Assembly: GCF_014649115.1 (NCBI RefSeq)
Contig: NZ_BMSK01000010.1
Span: forward strand, 186,001-250,000
Reading direction: 5' to 3'
Origin: Streptomyces eurythermus
GTDB taxonomy: Bacteria; Actinomycetota; Actinomycetes; Streptomycetales; Streptomycetaceae
Length of the DNA: 64,000 nucleotides
This document shows positions 23,572 through 31,835 of this stretch, one piece after another (within the stretch, counting starts at the first letter, position 1; each line of letters begins with the position of its first letter). The notes beneath the pieces are model-generated. The model saw only the letters and a list, made by a program, of their open reading frames with translations. It was not told where the DNA came from and ran no database searches. A program made the position numbers and the translations under genes.

Positions 23572-24045
23572 ATGACTGCGCTCAATCGAGTCCCGTCGCT
23601 GATGGCCCGGGCCGGTACGGCCTCGGCTCTCACCCTCGCCGCCGTGGGCGGCTCGATCGCGGTACCCGGTCTCGCCACCGACGCCTCCGCCGCGACGATC
23701 GCGTCGAAGGCACTCAAGGTCGCGGCCTCCAAGAAGGGCTCCCCGTACCGGTGGGGCGCCACCGGACCGAACAGATTCGACTGCTCGGGGCTGACGCTGT
23801 ACTCGTTCAAGAAGGCCGGCAAGAAGCTGCCGCGCACCGCCGCCCAGCAGTACAACAAGTCGCGCCACATCTCCGCCCGCAACCGCAAGGCCGGCGACCT
23901 GGTCTTCTTCCACTCGGGGTCCAGCGTCTACCACGTCGGCATCTACGCCGGCCACAACAAGATCTGGCACGCCCCGAAGACCGGGGACGTGGTGAGGCTC
24001 CAGAAGATCTGGTCCAAGAGCGTCTGGTACGGCCGGATCGGCTGA
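23572..24045 (+). CDS. Secreted NlpC/P60 cell-wall hydrolase under riboswitch control
   Basis: 157 residues. The ATG at 23572 follows GAAGGG by six bases; the longer open frame runs through the riboswitch. A signal peptide covers about residues 1-43 (hydrophobic ASALTLAAVGGSIAVPG, cleavage near DASAA). The C40 peptidase domain has the nucleophile Cys in RFDCSGLTLYSF, His in VYHVGIYAG and the third residue His in IWHAPKTG. It lacks SH3, LysM or coiled-coil regions, so it is a minimal enzyme cutting peptidoglycan stem peptides. Control by c-di-AMP fits a role in growth, germination or resuscitation. Confidence 0.93.
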   Translation: MTALNRVPSLMARAGTASALTLAAVGGSIAVPGLATDASAATIASKALKVAASKKGSPYRWGATGPNRFDCSGLTLYSFKKAGKKLPRTAAQQYNKSRHISARNRKAGDLVFFHSGSSVYHVGIYAGHNKIWHAPKTGDVVRLQKIWSKSVWYGRIG

Positions 24046-24284
24046 CCCGCCCGCGCGACGGGGAGCGGCTCCGGCGACAGGGCCGCCCCCGCGCGCGCCG
24101 ACAGCACCTCTCCGGCCCGCGTGAAGCCCTGGGGCGGGCAGGGCCTTGAGGGCCGACCACGACCGCCGGTGCCGCCCGCGGGGGCGCGGGGAGCCGCCGG
24201 CAAGAGGTGCAACCGGAGCCGGGGGGGCGCCGCCTTCCGGCACGGGCGACAGACTCGCCGGGGAAGGGCTTCGGCGGTCCACCA

Positions 24285-24995
24285 CGCCCGCCTCCCGGCG
24301 CGGGCGGGCGGCTTGGGCCCGGAGTGCCCGGCGGGCCATCACGGCCGCCCTCCGGCACGGGCGGGCGGCTTGGGCCCGGAGTGCCCGGCGGGCCATCACG
24401 GCCGCCCTCCGGCGCAGGCGGGCAGCTCGGCCCCTCAGCGCTTGCCGGACGGCCGCGGCTGCCTCCCGGCGCGCGAGGGCTGCCTCGCCGAACCACCACC
24501 GGCCGCCTGCCGGCACGAACGGGCGGCTCGAACCCGGGACACTCGCCGGACGGCCACAGATGCCTCTCGGCACGGACGGGCAGGCTGGAACCCGGGACGC
24601 TCGCCCGACGGCCGCGGCTGCTTCTCGGCGCACAAGGGCAGCCTCGCCGAACCACCACCGGCCATCTCCCGGCACGGACGGGCGGCTCGGACTCGGAACA
24701 CTCGCCGGACGGCCACTGCTGCCTCTCGGCGCGGCCAAACATCCTCTCCGGACACCACCACCCCTCCGGCACAGGCAGCGACTCGAACGCGGAACACTCG
24801 CCCGACGGCCACAGATGCCTCTCCGCACGGACGGGCAGGCTGGAACCCGGGACGCTCGCCCGACGGCCGCGGCTGCCTCTCGGCGCACAAGGGCAACCTC
24901 ACCGGACCACCACCGCCCATCTCCTGGCACGAACGGGCCGTTCGAACGCGGATCACTCGCCGGAGAGCCACCGGCCGCCTGCAGGCCCGGTTCGG
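24285..24995. repeat. Degenerate tandem and higher-order repeats, about 57-bp unit
   Basis: A 57-bp unit occurs twice almost exactly (24304-24360 and 24361-24417). Related units follow: A (57 bp, from 24512), B (58 bp, from 24569), a shorter C (about 43 bp, from 24627), then A, C, A, B, C, A in order to about 24990, giving an A-B-C higher-order pattern. Several frames on both strands stay open and translate to Arg/Pro/Gly-rich repeats with no domain. It lies between the convergent NlpC/P60 and HATPase genes. Probably noncoding; no function known. Confidence 0.75.
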
Positions 24996-25508
24996 CGGGC
25001 TCGGGCCGGGAGCGCTCGGGAGCACGGACGTCCTTCGGCTCGGGCGGGCACACGGGGACATCCAGAGTCCGGGTGACTGCCCGGCACACCGATGTGGCTC
25101 TGCCTGACGGGGGGCCGGACCGGGCGAGTGTCCAGCGAGGTCGGCCCGGGCACGTGGTGGGAGGTCGTAGCAGCCCGGCCGGCCGCCGTAGGGCTTTCGC
25201 CTCCCGAACCGCTGCCCAGGGGGCCGTACACCACAGGCGGGGAGCCTCCGCCCGCGGGCTCCCAGACCGCCGGAGCGCCTCCGCGGGTACCCGGTTGGCG
25301 TCGTCGGCTCGGTCGCCCCAGTCCGGCAGGCCCGTGCGACTGGTCCGAGTGTGCCGGCAGCACGCTTCCTCACTGCCCCCTCGCCCTCACTTCTCTCGCG
25401 CGCGCCCCGCGGCCGTGAGACGTCCACCGCCCCCGTGACGCCGTCTCTCCACCCGCGACGCCCCCCCCCACGGCCGCCAGGCCGGAAGCGGCGCCGCCCG
25501 CCCCTCCG
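24996..25508. other. Gene-free stretch after the repeat tract
   Basis: No gene with a recognisable domain, ribosome-binding site or clear coding bias was found. It contains a run of nine C residues (25461-25469). Together with the repeat tract it makes the 1.46-kb gap between two convergent genes. Confidence 0.5.
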
Positions 25509-25955
25509 TCAGGCCGCCGGAGGCTCCGGTGCCGTCGGCAGGCACCAGGGCAGTTCGATGGAGACCGTCTTGCCGCCCTCGCTGGTCGGGCGGACCCGGA
25601 GCCGGCCGCCGCACTCCGCGGTGAGCCAGCGGATGATCACCATGCCGCGCCCATTGTCCTGCTGGACCGCGGCGGGCAGTCTCTTCGGGAAGCGGGGATG
25701 GCTGTCCGTGACGCCGATGCGCAACTGTTCGTCATGGTGCAGCGCGATGTCGACGGTGAAGGTGGGTGACTGGCCGAAGGTGTGCTGCACGGCGTTGGTA
25801 GCGAGCTCGGACACGATGAGCCGGACGGTGTCGGCCGTCTCGGTGTCCGAGGGCAGGCCCCACTCCGCGAGGGTGCCCACGACGTAGGAGCGCGCGGCCG
25901 AGACCGAGGCGGGATCGCTCGGCAGAGTGACGGAGGCTTCCAGATGGTCTGCCAT
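25509..25955 (-). CDS. HATPase-domain protein, anti-sigma factor/AbaA-like kinase type
   Basis: 148 residues, a stand-alone GHKL ATP-binding domain (HATPase_c_2). The N box is ELATNAVQHTF, the G1-like box is VTDSHPRFPKR and the G2 box is GRGMVIIRWLTAECGG. Such proteins are RsbW/SpoIIAB-like, but many Streptomyces versions are of unknown target. It is divergent from an XRE regulator followed by DUF397, the trio seen at whiJ/abaA-type loci that influence development and antibiotic production. An AT-rich palindrome lies between the divergent genes. Confidence 0.88.
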   Translation of the reverse strand: MADHLEASVTLPSDPASVSAARSYVVGTLAEWGLPSDTETADTVRLIVSELATNAVQHTFGQSPTFTVDIALHHDEQLRIGVTDSHPRFPKRLPAAVQQDNGRGMVIIRWLTAECGGRLRVRPTSEGGKTVSIELPWCLPTAPEPPAA

Positions 25956-26082
25956 GGCGACGTCGTCCCTTTCCCAACGGGACCGCGGCCCGCCATACGG
26001 CGGTGGGTTCGAGTACGGTCCCGGACTGGTGCTTGTCCGTCAGACTGCCATCACCAGGACGGTCACGGGGGGCGATCCACCA

Positions 26083-26098
26083 AGATATGCATATATCT
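26083..26098. promoter_or_regulatory. AT-rich palindrome between divergent HATPase and XRE genes
   Basis: The segment AGATATGCATATATCT contains the exact palindrome ATATGCATAT (26085-26094), about 70 bp upstream of the XRE start. A/T runs this long are rare in this DNA. It could be a regulator-binding site or a promoter -10 region. Confidence 0.45.
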
Positions 26099-26169
26099 GT
26101 CGCCCGAAGCGGTGAACCGTGCGACGCGAGACCGTATCGGGGCGGTCCGGACGGAGTAAGGAGGAGCCG

Positions 26170-27030
26170 ATGCAGAACGGTCCCGCGGTGCGCCGCCGCA
26201 AGCTGGGCGCCGAACTGCGCACGCTGCGCACCGGCGCCGGACTCACCAGCGGTGAGGCGGCCCGGCTCGTCGGCTGGCACCAGTCGAAGGTGAGCCGTAT
26301 CGAGACCGGCGCCAGCGGCGTGAAACCGGCCGATCTGCGGTTGCTGCTGGACGCCTACGGGGTGCGGGACAGGCATCTGCGCGAGTTGCTGCTGATACTG
26401 GCGGGGTCGGAGGAGACGAGCGGCCGGCACCGCTGGTGGCACGCCTACCGGGGAGTACTGCCGCCCACGTACCGGGATTTCATCAGCCTGGAGTCACAGG
26501 CGAGCGCGATGCGCACCCTGGAGACCACGGTGGTGCCCGGTCTGCTGCAGACCGCCGAGTACGCCCGCGCGGTGACCCGGGCCGCCGTGAAGGACCTGGA
26601 CGAGGACCGTCTGGACACCCTGGTGGAGGTGCGTCTGGCCCGGCAGGACGTGCTGCGGTCGGATCCGCCGCTGGCGCTGAGCGCCGTACTCGACGAGGCG
26701 GTGCTGCGCCGCGAGGTGGGCGGTCCCGGGGTGATGGCCCGGCAGCGCCGGCGGCTGATGGAGGCGGCCCGGCTGCCGCAGGTACGGCTCCAGGTGCTGC
26801 CCTTCACGGCGGGGGCGCATATCGGCCTCACCGGGCCTTTCGTTATCTTCTCATTTCCGAGCACTTCTGATCTGGACGTGGTTGTTCTCGACCAGTTGAC
26901 GAGTAGCCTCTACCTGGAACGGAAAGAAGACCTCATGGCCTACTCCGAGGCCTTCAGCACCCTTCAGTTCCACGCCCTTTCCCCCGAGGACTCGTTGGAC
27001 TACATCGCCGGGATAGGTGACGGCGTGTAA
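26170..27030 (+). CDS. XRE-type helix-turn-helix regulator with DUF5753 (WhiJ-like)
   Basis: 286 residues from the ATG at 26170, preceded by AAGGAGGAG. The helix-turn-helix is within residues 8-60 (LGAELRTLRTGAGLTSGEAA, then WHQSKVSRIETG). The rest is the DUF5753 domain with YRDFISLESQASAM and VPGLLQTAEYARA. WhiJ-like regulators work with a small DUF397 partner, encoded here nine bases after the stop. Family members affect sporulation and antibiotic synthesis; some XRE/DUF397 pairs behave like toxin-antitoxin modules. The specific target is unknown. Confidence 0.93.
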   Translation: MQNGPAVRRRKLGAELRTLRTGAGLTSGEAARLVGWHQSKVSRIETGASGVKPADLRLLLDAYGVRDRHLRELLLILAGSEETSGRHRWWHAYRGVLPPTYRDFISLESQASAMRTLETTVVPGLLQTAEYARAVTRAAVKDLDEDRLDTLVEVRLARQDVLRSDPPLALSAVLDEAVLRREVGGPGVMARQRRRLMEAARLPQVRLQVLPFTAGAHIGLTGPFVIFSFPSTSDLDVVVLDQLTSSLYLERKEDLMAYSEAFSTLQFHALSPEDSLDYIAGIGDGV

Positions 27031-27039
27031 GGAGGCACC

Positions 27040-27261
27040 ATGTCAGTTCTGCCTCGGAACGTCCCCGTCAGTACCGATCTGCACGAGGTGCGCTGGCTGC
27101 GCAGCAGCCGCAGCACGGGCGCGAACAACTGCGTGGAGACGGCACGGCCGCGCTCCGGCCCCGCGGCCGGACTGCTCGCCGTGCGCGACTCCAAGAACCC
27201 CGCCGGACCCGCCCTGCTCTTCTCCCCCGAGAGCTGGACGGGATTTGTGACCGCCCTCTGA
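27040..27261 (+). CDS. DUF397 small protein (BldB/WhiJ-partner type)
   Basis: 73 residues. GGAGG is four bases before the ATG. The DUF397 pattern is clear: VRWLRSSRSTGANNCVETA, then VRDSKNPAGPALLFSPESW and a C-terminal FVTAL. These proteins pair with WhiJ-like XRE regulators and are thought to relieve or modulate their DNA binding. The gene is coupled to the upstream XRE gene by a nine-base gap. Confidence 0.92.
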   Translation: MSVLPRNVPVSTDLHEVRWLRSSRSTGANNCVETARPRSGPAAGLLAVRDSKNPAGPALLFSPESWTGFVTAL

Positions 27262-27341
27262 CCACGTTCCGACTCACACACTGATCAGATTCGTTCAACC
27301 TTTCATCAATTTCGTGCGATTCACGGCCGTGTCACGCCGAC

Positions 27342-28469
27342 TCATGGTCGCGTTTCGCCGATGACGCGTACAGCGCGTTCGATCTCGGCCCCGGAGAGGT
27401 CCGCGCGGGCGGTCAGTCTCAGCCGTGAGATGCCGTCGGGCACGGAAGGAGGACGGAAACAGCCCACGGCCAGACCCGCCGAGCGGCAGTCGGCCGCCCA
27501 GCGCACCGCCCGCTCCGGGGACGGAGCCCGCACGGAGACCACCGCGGCGTCCGGACGTACCGCCTCCAGACCCGCGGCGGTCAGCCGTGCGTGCAGTTCC
27601 GCGGCCACCTCGCGGGCGCGTGCCGCCCGCCGCGGCTCGCGCTCCAGCAGCCGCAGCGCCGCCAGCGCGGCACCGGCCGCCGCCGGCGCCAGGCCCGTGT
27701 CGAAGATGAACGTCCGGGCCGCGTTCACCAGATGGTCGATCACCCTCGCGGGCCCCAGCACCACGCCGCCCTGACTGCCCAGCGACTTGGACAGGGTGGC
27801 CGTGACCACCACGTCGCCGGCGCCCGCGAGACCGGCCGCGTACGGCGCGCCCCGGCCGCCGTCGCCCAGCACGCCGAGGCCGTGGGCGTCGTCCACCACC
27901 AGCCCCGCGCCGTACTCCCGGCAGGCGGCGGCAAGTTCGGCCAGCGGTGCCCGGTCGCCGTCGACCGAGAAGACCGTGTCGGAGACCACGATCGCCGCGC
28001 CCTGACGCGTGCCCAGGGCCTTGCGCACGGCCTCGGGGTCGGCATGCCCGACGACCTGGGTCTCGCCCCGGGCGAGCCGGCAGCCGTCGATGAGGGAGGC
28101 GTGGTTGCCCGCGTCGGAGACGATCAGCGAGCCGTGCGGGCCGAGCGTGGTGACCGCGGCCAGGTTCGCGGCGTACCCGGAGGAGAACACCAGGGCCGCC
28201 TCGAACCCGCAGAACGCGGCGAGCGCGCGTTCCAGTTCGGCGTGCAGCTCGGTGCTGCCGGTGACCAGCCGGGAGCCGGTGGAGCCGCCGCCCCAGCGCC
28301 GGGCGGCCTCGGCGGCGCCCTCGGTGACCTCGGGATGGCGGGACAGACCCAGGTAGTCGTTGCTCGCCAGGTCCAGCAGGGACGAGTCGGCGGGGCGGGG
28401 GCGCAGGGCGCGCACGAGTCCGGCGCGGCGGCGCGCCTCGGCCTGCTCGTCGATCCAGCCGAACGCCAT
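27342..28469 (-). CDS. bioF: 8-amino-7-oxononanoate synthase
   Basis: 375 residues, PLP-dependent alpha-oxoamine synthase. The PLP Lys is in TATLSKSLGSQGG, the His/Asp contacts in VVDDAHGLGVLG, and SNDYLGLSRHP and YAANLAAVTTLG are family segments. It condenses pimeloyl-thioester with alanine, the first step of biotin ring assembly. It is divergent from bioBAD, with a palindrome in the shared promoter region, so joint control by a biotin regulator is likely. Confidence 0.95.
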   Translation of the reverse strand: MAFGWIDEQAEARRRAGLVRALRPRPADSSLLDLASNDYLGLSRHPEVTEGAAEAARRWGGGSTGSRLVTGSTELHAELERALAAFCGFEAALVFSSGYAANLAAVTTLGPHGSLIVSDAGNHASLIDGCRLARGETQVVGHADPEAVRKALGTRQGAAIVVSDTVFSVDGDRAPLAELAAACREYGAGLVVDDAHGLGVLGDGGRGAPYAAGLAGAGDVVVTATLSKSLGSQGGVVLGPARVIDHLVNAARTFIFDTGLAPAAAGAALAALRLLEREPRRAARAREVAAELHARLTAAGLEAVRPDAAVVSVRAPSPERAVRWAADCRSAGLAVGCFRPPSVPDGISRLRLTARADLSGAEIERAVRVIGETRP

Positions 28470-28530
28470 GGCTCCTCCGGTGCTTTTGTAGGTATCGAAC
28501 AGACCCTAGCGGCATGATCAGCCGCCCAGG

Positions 28531-28548
28531 GTGTGGCAATACCCACAC
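28531..28548. promoter_or_regulatory. Candidate biotin operator in bioF/bioB divergent region
   Basis: GTGTGG (28531-28536) and CCACAC (28543-28548) form a perfect inverted repeat around a six-base spacer, midway between divergent bioF and bioB. Actinobacterial biotin genes are often controlled by BirA-like or TetR-type BioQ proteins; which one acts here cannot be told. Confidence 0.45.
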
Positions 28549-28616
28549 GATGAACCGTCTCCGTTGTGCCAAGTCTCCTTGGCCGGGAGCGGTCCCGTAG
28601 GACAGGATCGTCGCTC

Positions 28617-29810
28617 ATGGACCTGCTGAACACGCTGGTGGACAAGGGGCTTCGGCGCGAGCTGCCGACGCGCGAGGAAGCGCTCGCCGTGCTGGCCACC
28701 TCCGATGACGACCTGCTCGACGTGGTGACCGCGGCCGGAAAGGTGCGCCGGCACTGGTTCGGGCGACGGGTGAAACTCAACTATCTGGTCAACCTCAAGT
28801 CGGGCCTGTGCCCCGAGGACTGCTCGTACTGCTCGCAGCGGCTGGGCTCCAAGGCCGACATCCTGAAGTACACCTGGCTCAAGCCGGACGAGGCGTCCCA
28901 GGCCGCCGCCGCGGGTCTCGCGGGCGGGGCAAAGCGGGTGTGCCTGGTGGCCAGCGGGCGCGGCCCGACGGACCGGGACGTGGACCGGGTCTCGGAGACC
29001 ATCAAGGCGATCAAGGAGCAGAACGAGGACGTCGAGGTGTGCGCCTGCCTCGGCCTGCTCTCCGACGGCCAGGCCGAGCGGCTGCGCGCGGCGGGCGCGG
29101 ACGCCTACAACCACAACCTCAACACCTCGGAGTCCACCTACGGGGACATCACCACCACCCACACCTACGCCGACCGGGTGGACACGGTGCGCAAGGCGCA
29201 CGCGGCCGGTCTGTCCGCCTGCTCGGGTCTCATCGCCGGCATGGGCGAGAGTGACGAGGACCTGGTGGACGTGGTGTTCTCGCTGCGCGAGCTGGACCCG
29301 GACTCGGTGCCGGTGAACTTCCTGATCCCGTTCGAGGGCACCCCGCTGGCCAAGGAGTGGAACCTCACCCCGCAGCGCTGCCTGCGGATCCTGGCGATGG
29401 TCCGGTTCGTCTGCCCGGACGTGGAGGTCCGGATCGCGGGCGGCCGTGAGGTCCACCTGCGCTCCCTGCAGCCGCTGGCGCTGCACCTGGCCAACTCCAT
29501 CTTCCTCGGCGACTACCTGACCAGCGAGGGCCAGGCCGGCAAGGCCGACCTGGAGATGATCGCGGACGCCGGTTTCGAGGTGGAGGGCGCCGGGGAGGTG
29601 ACGCTGCCGGCGCACCGGGCCGACGTCGCGCACGGCTGCGGCTCGCACGCGGAGGCGGGTTGCGGGTCGCACGCGGAGGGCGGCTGCGGTTCGCACGCGG
29701 GCGGCGGTGTGTGCGGTACGGCGGGCGGGCCGGCCGTCGCCGAGCCGCGCACCGACCTGGTCGCCGTCCGCCGCCGGGGGGCCGGCACGGACCTCGCGCC
29801 CAATGCCTGA
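28617..29810 (+). CDS. bioB: Biotin synthase with Cys/His-rich C-terminal tail
   Basis: 397 residues, radical-SAM enzyme. The [4Fe-4S] motif is Cys65, Cys69, Cys72 in LCPEDCSYCSQ; conserved NHNLNTS, CSGLIAGMGE and IAGGREVHLRSLQ segments bind SAM, dethiobiotin and the second cluster. After the usual barrel, about residues 340-368 carry three GCGSHA repeats with extra Cys, a 30-bp-like tandem repeat in DNA. The tail could help iron-sulfur or metal supply, but this is untested. It overlaps bioA by eight bases. A start upstream of 28617 is open but lies in the promoter region. Confidence 0.96.
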   Translation: MDLLNTLVDKGLRRELPTREEALAVLATSDDDLLDVVTAAGKVRRHWFGRRVKLNYLVNLKSGLCPEDCSYCSQRLGSKADILKYTWLKPDEASQAAAAGLAGGAKRVCLVASGRGPTDRDVDRVSETIKAIKEQNEDVEVCACLGLLSDGQAERLRAAGADAYNHNLNTSESTYGDITTTHTYADRVDTVRKAHAAGLSACSGLIAGMGESDEDLVDVVFSLRELDPDSVPVNFLIPFEGTPLAKEWNLTPQRCLRILAMVRFVCPDVEVRIAGGREVHLRSLQPLALHLANSIFLGDYLTSEGQAGKADLEMIADAGFEVEGAGEVTLPAHRADVAHGCGSHAEAGCGSHAEGGCGSHAGGGVCGTAGGPAVAEPRTDLVAVRRRGAGTDLAPNA

Positions 29811-31083
29811 GCCGGGCGTCGCGGAGCTGCTGGAGCTGGACCGGCGGCATGTGTGGCACCCGTACGGCCCGATGCCCGGCCGGGTGGACCCGCTCGTCGT
29901 GGAGTCGGCGAGCGGGGTCCGGCTGCGGCTCGCGGACGGTTCCGGCGAGCTGGTCGACGGCATGTCGTCGTGGTGGTCGGCCATCCACGGCTACAACCAC
30001 CCGGTGCTGAACGAGGCCGCGCGCGAGCAGCTGGGCCGGATGAGCCATGTCATGTTCGGCGGGCTCACGCACGAGCCCGCCGTCCGGCTGGCGAAGCTCC
30101 TGGTCGACCTGTCACCGGAGGGGCTGGAGCATGTCTTCCTGGCCGACTCGGGGTCCGTGTCGGTCGAGGTCGCGGTGAAGATGTGCCTGCAGTACTGGCG
30201 TTCGCTCGGCCGGCCGGCCAAGCGGCGGCTGCTGACCTGGCGGGGCGGCTACCACGGTGACACCTGGCAGCCGATGTCGGTGTGCGACCCCGAGGGCGGG
30301 ATGCACGAGCTGTGGACCGGCGTGCTGCCGCGCCAGCTGTTCGCGGACGCGCCGCCCGCCGCGTACGAGGAGTCGTACGCGCAGCACCTGCGGGAGCTGA
30401 TCGCCCGGCACGCCGACGAGCTGGCCGCGGTGATCGTGGAGCCGGTGGTGCAGGGCGCGGGCGGGATGCGCTTCCACTCCCCCACGTATCTGCGGGTGCT
30501 GCGCGAGGCGTGCGACGCGCACGACGTGCTGCTGGTGTTCGACGAGATCGCCACCGGTTTCGGCCGCACCGGCGCGCTGTTCGCGGCGGATCACGCGGCC
30601 GTCGCGCCCGATGTGATGTGTGTGGGCAAGGCGCTGACCGGCGGCTATCTGACGCTGGCGGCCACCTTGTGCTCCGCCCGGGTGGCCGACGGCATCTCGC
30701 GGGGCGAGGTGCCGGTGCTCGCGCACGGACCGACGTTCATGGGCAACCCGCTGGCGGCGGCCGTGGCCTGTGCCTCCGTCGAGCTGCTGCTCGGCCAGGA
30801 CTGGCTCGGCGAGGTCAAGCGGATCGAAGCGGGCCTGCGCGAGGGGCTGGCCCCGGCGCGGGACGTTCCCGGGGTGCGCGATGTCCGCGTCCTCGGCGCC
30901 ATCGGTGTCGTGCAGCTCGACCACCCGGTGGACATGCGGGCCGCGACGGACGCGGCGGTACGGGCCGGTGTGTGGCTGCGCCCGTTCCGCGACCTGATCT
31001 ACACGATGCCGCCCTACGTCACCTCGGACGAGGACGTGGCACGGATCGCGCGCGCGGTGTGTGCCGCGGCGCGGGAGGGATGA
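29803..31083 (+). CDS. bioA: Adenosylmethionine-8-amino-7-oxononanoate aminotransferase
   Basis: 426 residues from the ATG at 29803, inside the bioB end; a longer frame from 29707 overlaps more of bioB. Class III aminotransferase: RRHVWHPYGPM, MSSWWSAIHGYNHP, the PLP segment FDEIATGFGRTG and the Schiff-base Lys in MCVGKALTGGY. It uses SAM as amino donor to make 7,8-diaminopelargonate. Translational coupling with bioB and a one-base gap to bioD indicate one operon. Confidence 0.96.
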   Translation: MPEPGVAELLELDRRHVWHPYGPMPGRVDPLVVESASGVRLRLADGSGELVDGMSSWWSAIHGYNHPVLNEAAREQLGRMSHVMFGGLTHEPAVRLAKLLVDLSPEGLEHVFLADSGSVSVEVAVKMCLQYWRSLGRPAKRRLLTWRGGYHGDTWQPMSVCDPEGGMHELWTGVLPRQLFADAPPAAYEESYAQHLRELIARHADELAAVIVEPVVQGAGGMRFHSPTYLRVLREACDAHDVLLVFDEIATGFGRTGALFAADHAAVAPDVMCVGKALTGGYLTLAATLCSARVADGISRGEVPVLAHGPTFMGNPLAAAVACASVELLLGQDWLGEVKRIEAGLREGLAPARDVPGVRDVRVLGAIGVVQLDHPVDMRAATDAAVRAGVWLRPFRDLIYTMPPYVTSDEDVARIARAVCAAAREG

Positions 31084-31084
31084 C

Positions 31085-31801
31085 ATGCGGGTACTGGTGA
31101 TCACGGGCACGGGCACGGAGGTCGGCAAGACCGTCACCACCGCGGCCGTCGCCGCCTCGGCACTCGCGGCCGGGCGGTCGGTGGCCGTGCTCAAGGCCGC
31201 TCAGACGGGCGTACGGCCGGACGAGCGGGGCGACGCGGACGAGGTCGCGTGGCTCGCGGGGCCGGTCACGACGGACGAACTGGCGCGGTTCCCGGAGCCG
31301 TTGGCACCGAACACGGCGGCCCGGCGGGCCGGGATGGCGCCGGTGCGTCCCCGGGAGGTGGCCGAGCGGGCCGCCAAGCTGGCCACCGAGCACGATCTGG
31401 TGCTGGTCGAGGGCGCGGGCGGACTGCTCGTCCGGTTCGACGAGGACGGCGGCACGCTGGCCGACGCGGCCCGGCTGCTGGGCGCGCCGGTGCTGGTGGT
31501 CGCGCGGGCCGGGCTCGGCACGCTCAACACCACGGAGCTGACGGCCCGCGAGCTGCGCCGCCGGGAGCTGGAGCCGGCCGGTGTGGTGATCGGCAGCTGG
31601 CCGGACGAGCCGGACCTGGCCACCCGCTGCAACGTGGCCGACCTGCCGGAGGTGGCGGGCGCCCCGCTGCTCGGCGCGCTGCCCGCCGGGGCGGGGGCCC
31701 TGCCGCCCGCCGAGTTCCGCGCCGCGGCCCCGGGCTGGCTGGCCCCGCGGCTGGACGGGACCTGGGACGCGGAGGCGTTCCGCGCCCGGGAGGCCGCGTA
31801 G
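31085..31801 (+). CDS. bioD: Dethiobiotin synthetase
   Basis: 238 residues. The N-terminal P-loop is TGTGTEVGKT, followed by VLKAAQTGV, with EGAGGLLVRF as the second nucleotide-binding segment. It closes the ureido ring of dethiobiotin from diaminopelargonate, CO2 and ATP. It begins one base after the bioA stop and ends the bioBAD operon. All late biotin steps are thus encoded in this 4.5-kb block. Confidence 0.95.
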   Translation: MRVLVITGTGTEVGKTVTTAAVAASALAAGRSVAVLKAAQTGVRPDERGDADEVAWLAGPVTTDELARFPEPLAPNTAARRAGMAPVRPREVAERAAKLATEHDLVLVEGAGGLLVRFDEDGGTLADAARLLGAPVLVVARAGLGTLNTTELTARELRRRELEPAGVVIGSWPDEPDLATRCNVADLPEVAGAPLLGALPAGAGALPPAEFRAAAPGWLAPRLDGTWDAEAFRAREAA

Positions 31802-31835
31802 CGGGCGCGGCCGGCGCGGCACCTGTGCTCGTGCG

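Noticed and set aside
23545..25089. 514-residue minus-strand frame across the NlpC/P60 gene and the repeat tract
   Set aside because: It covers a sound gene on the other strand and otherwise encodes low-complexity Arg/Ala/Pro repeats without a start site.
24146..25438. 430-residue plus-strand frame through the 57-bp repeats
   Set aside because: No ribosome-binding site or domain; equally long frames exist in other phases, so openness reflects base composition.
29707..29802. Upstream-extended start of bioA
   Set aside because: It would overlap the bioB tail by over 100 bp; the ATG at 29803 gives the conserved N-terminus and an eight-base coupling overlap.
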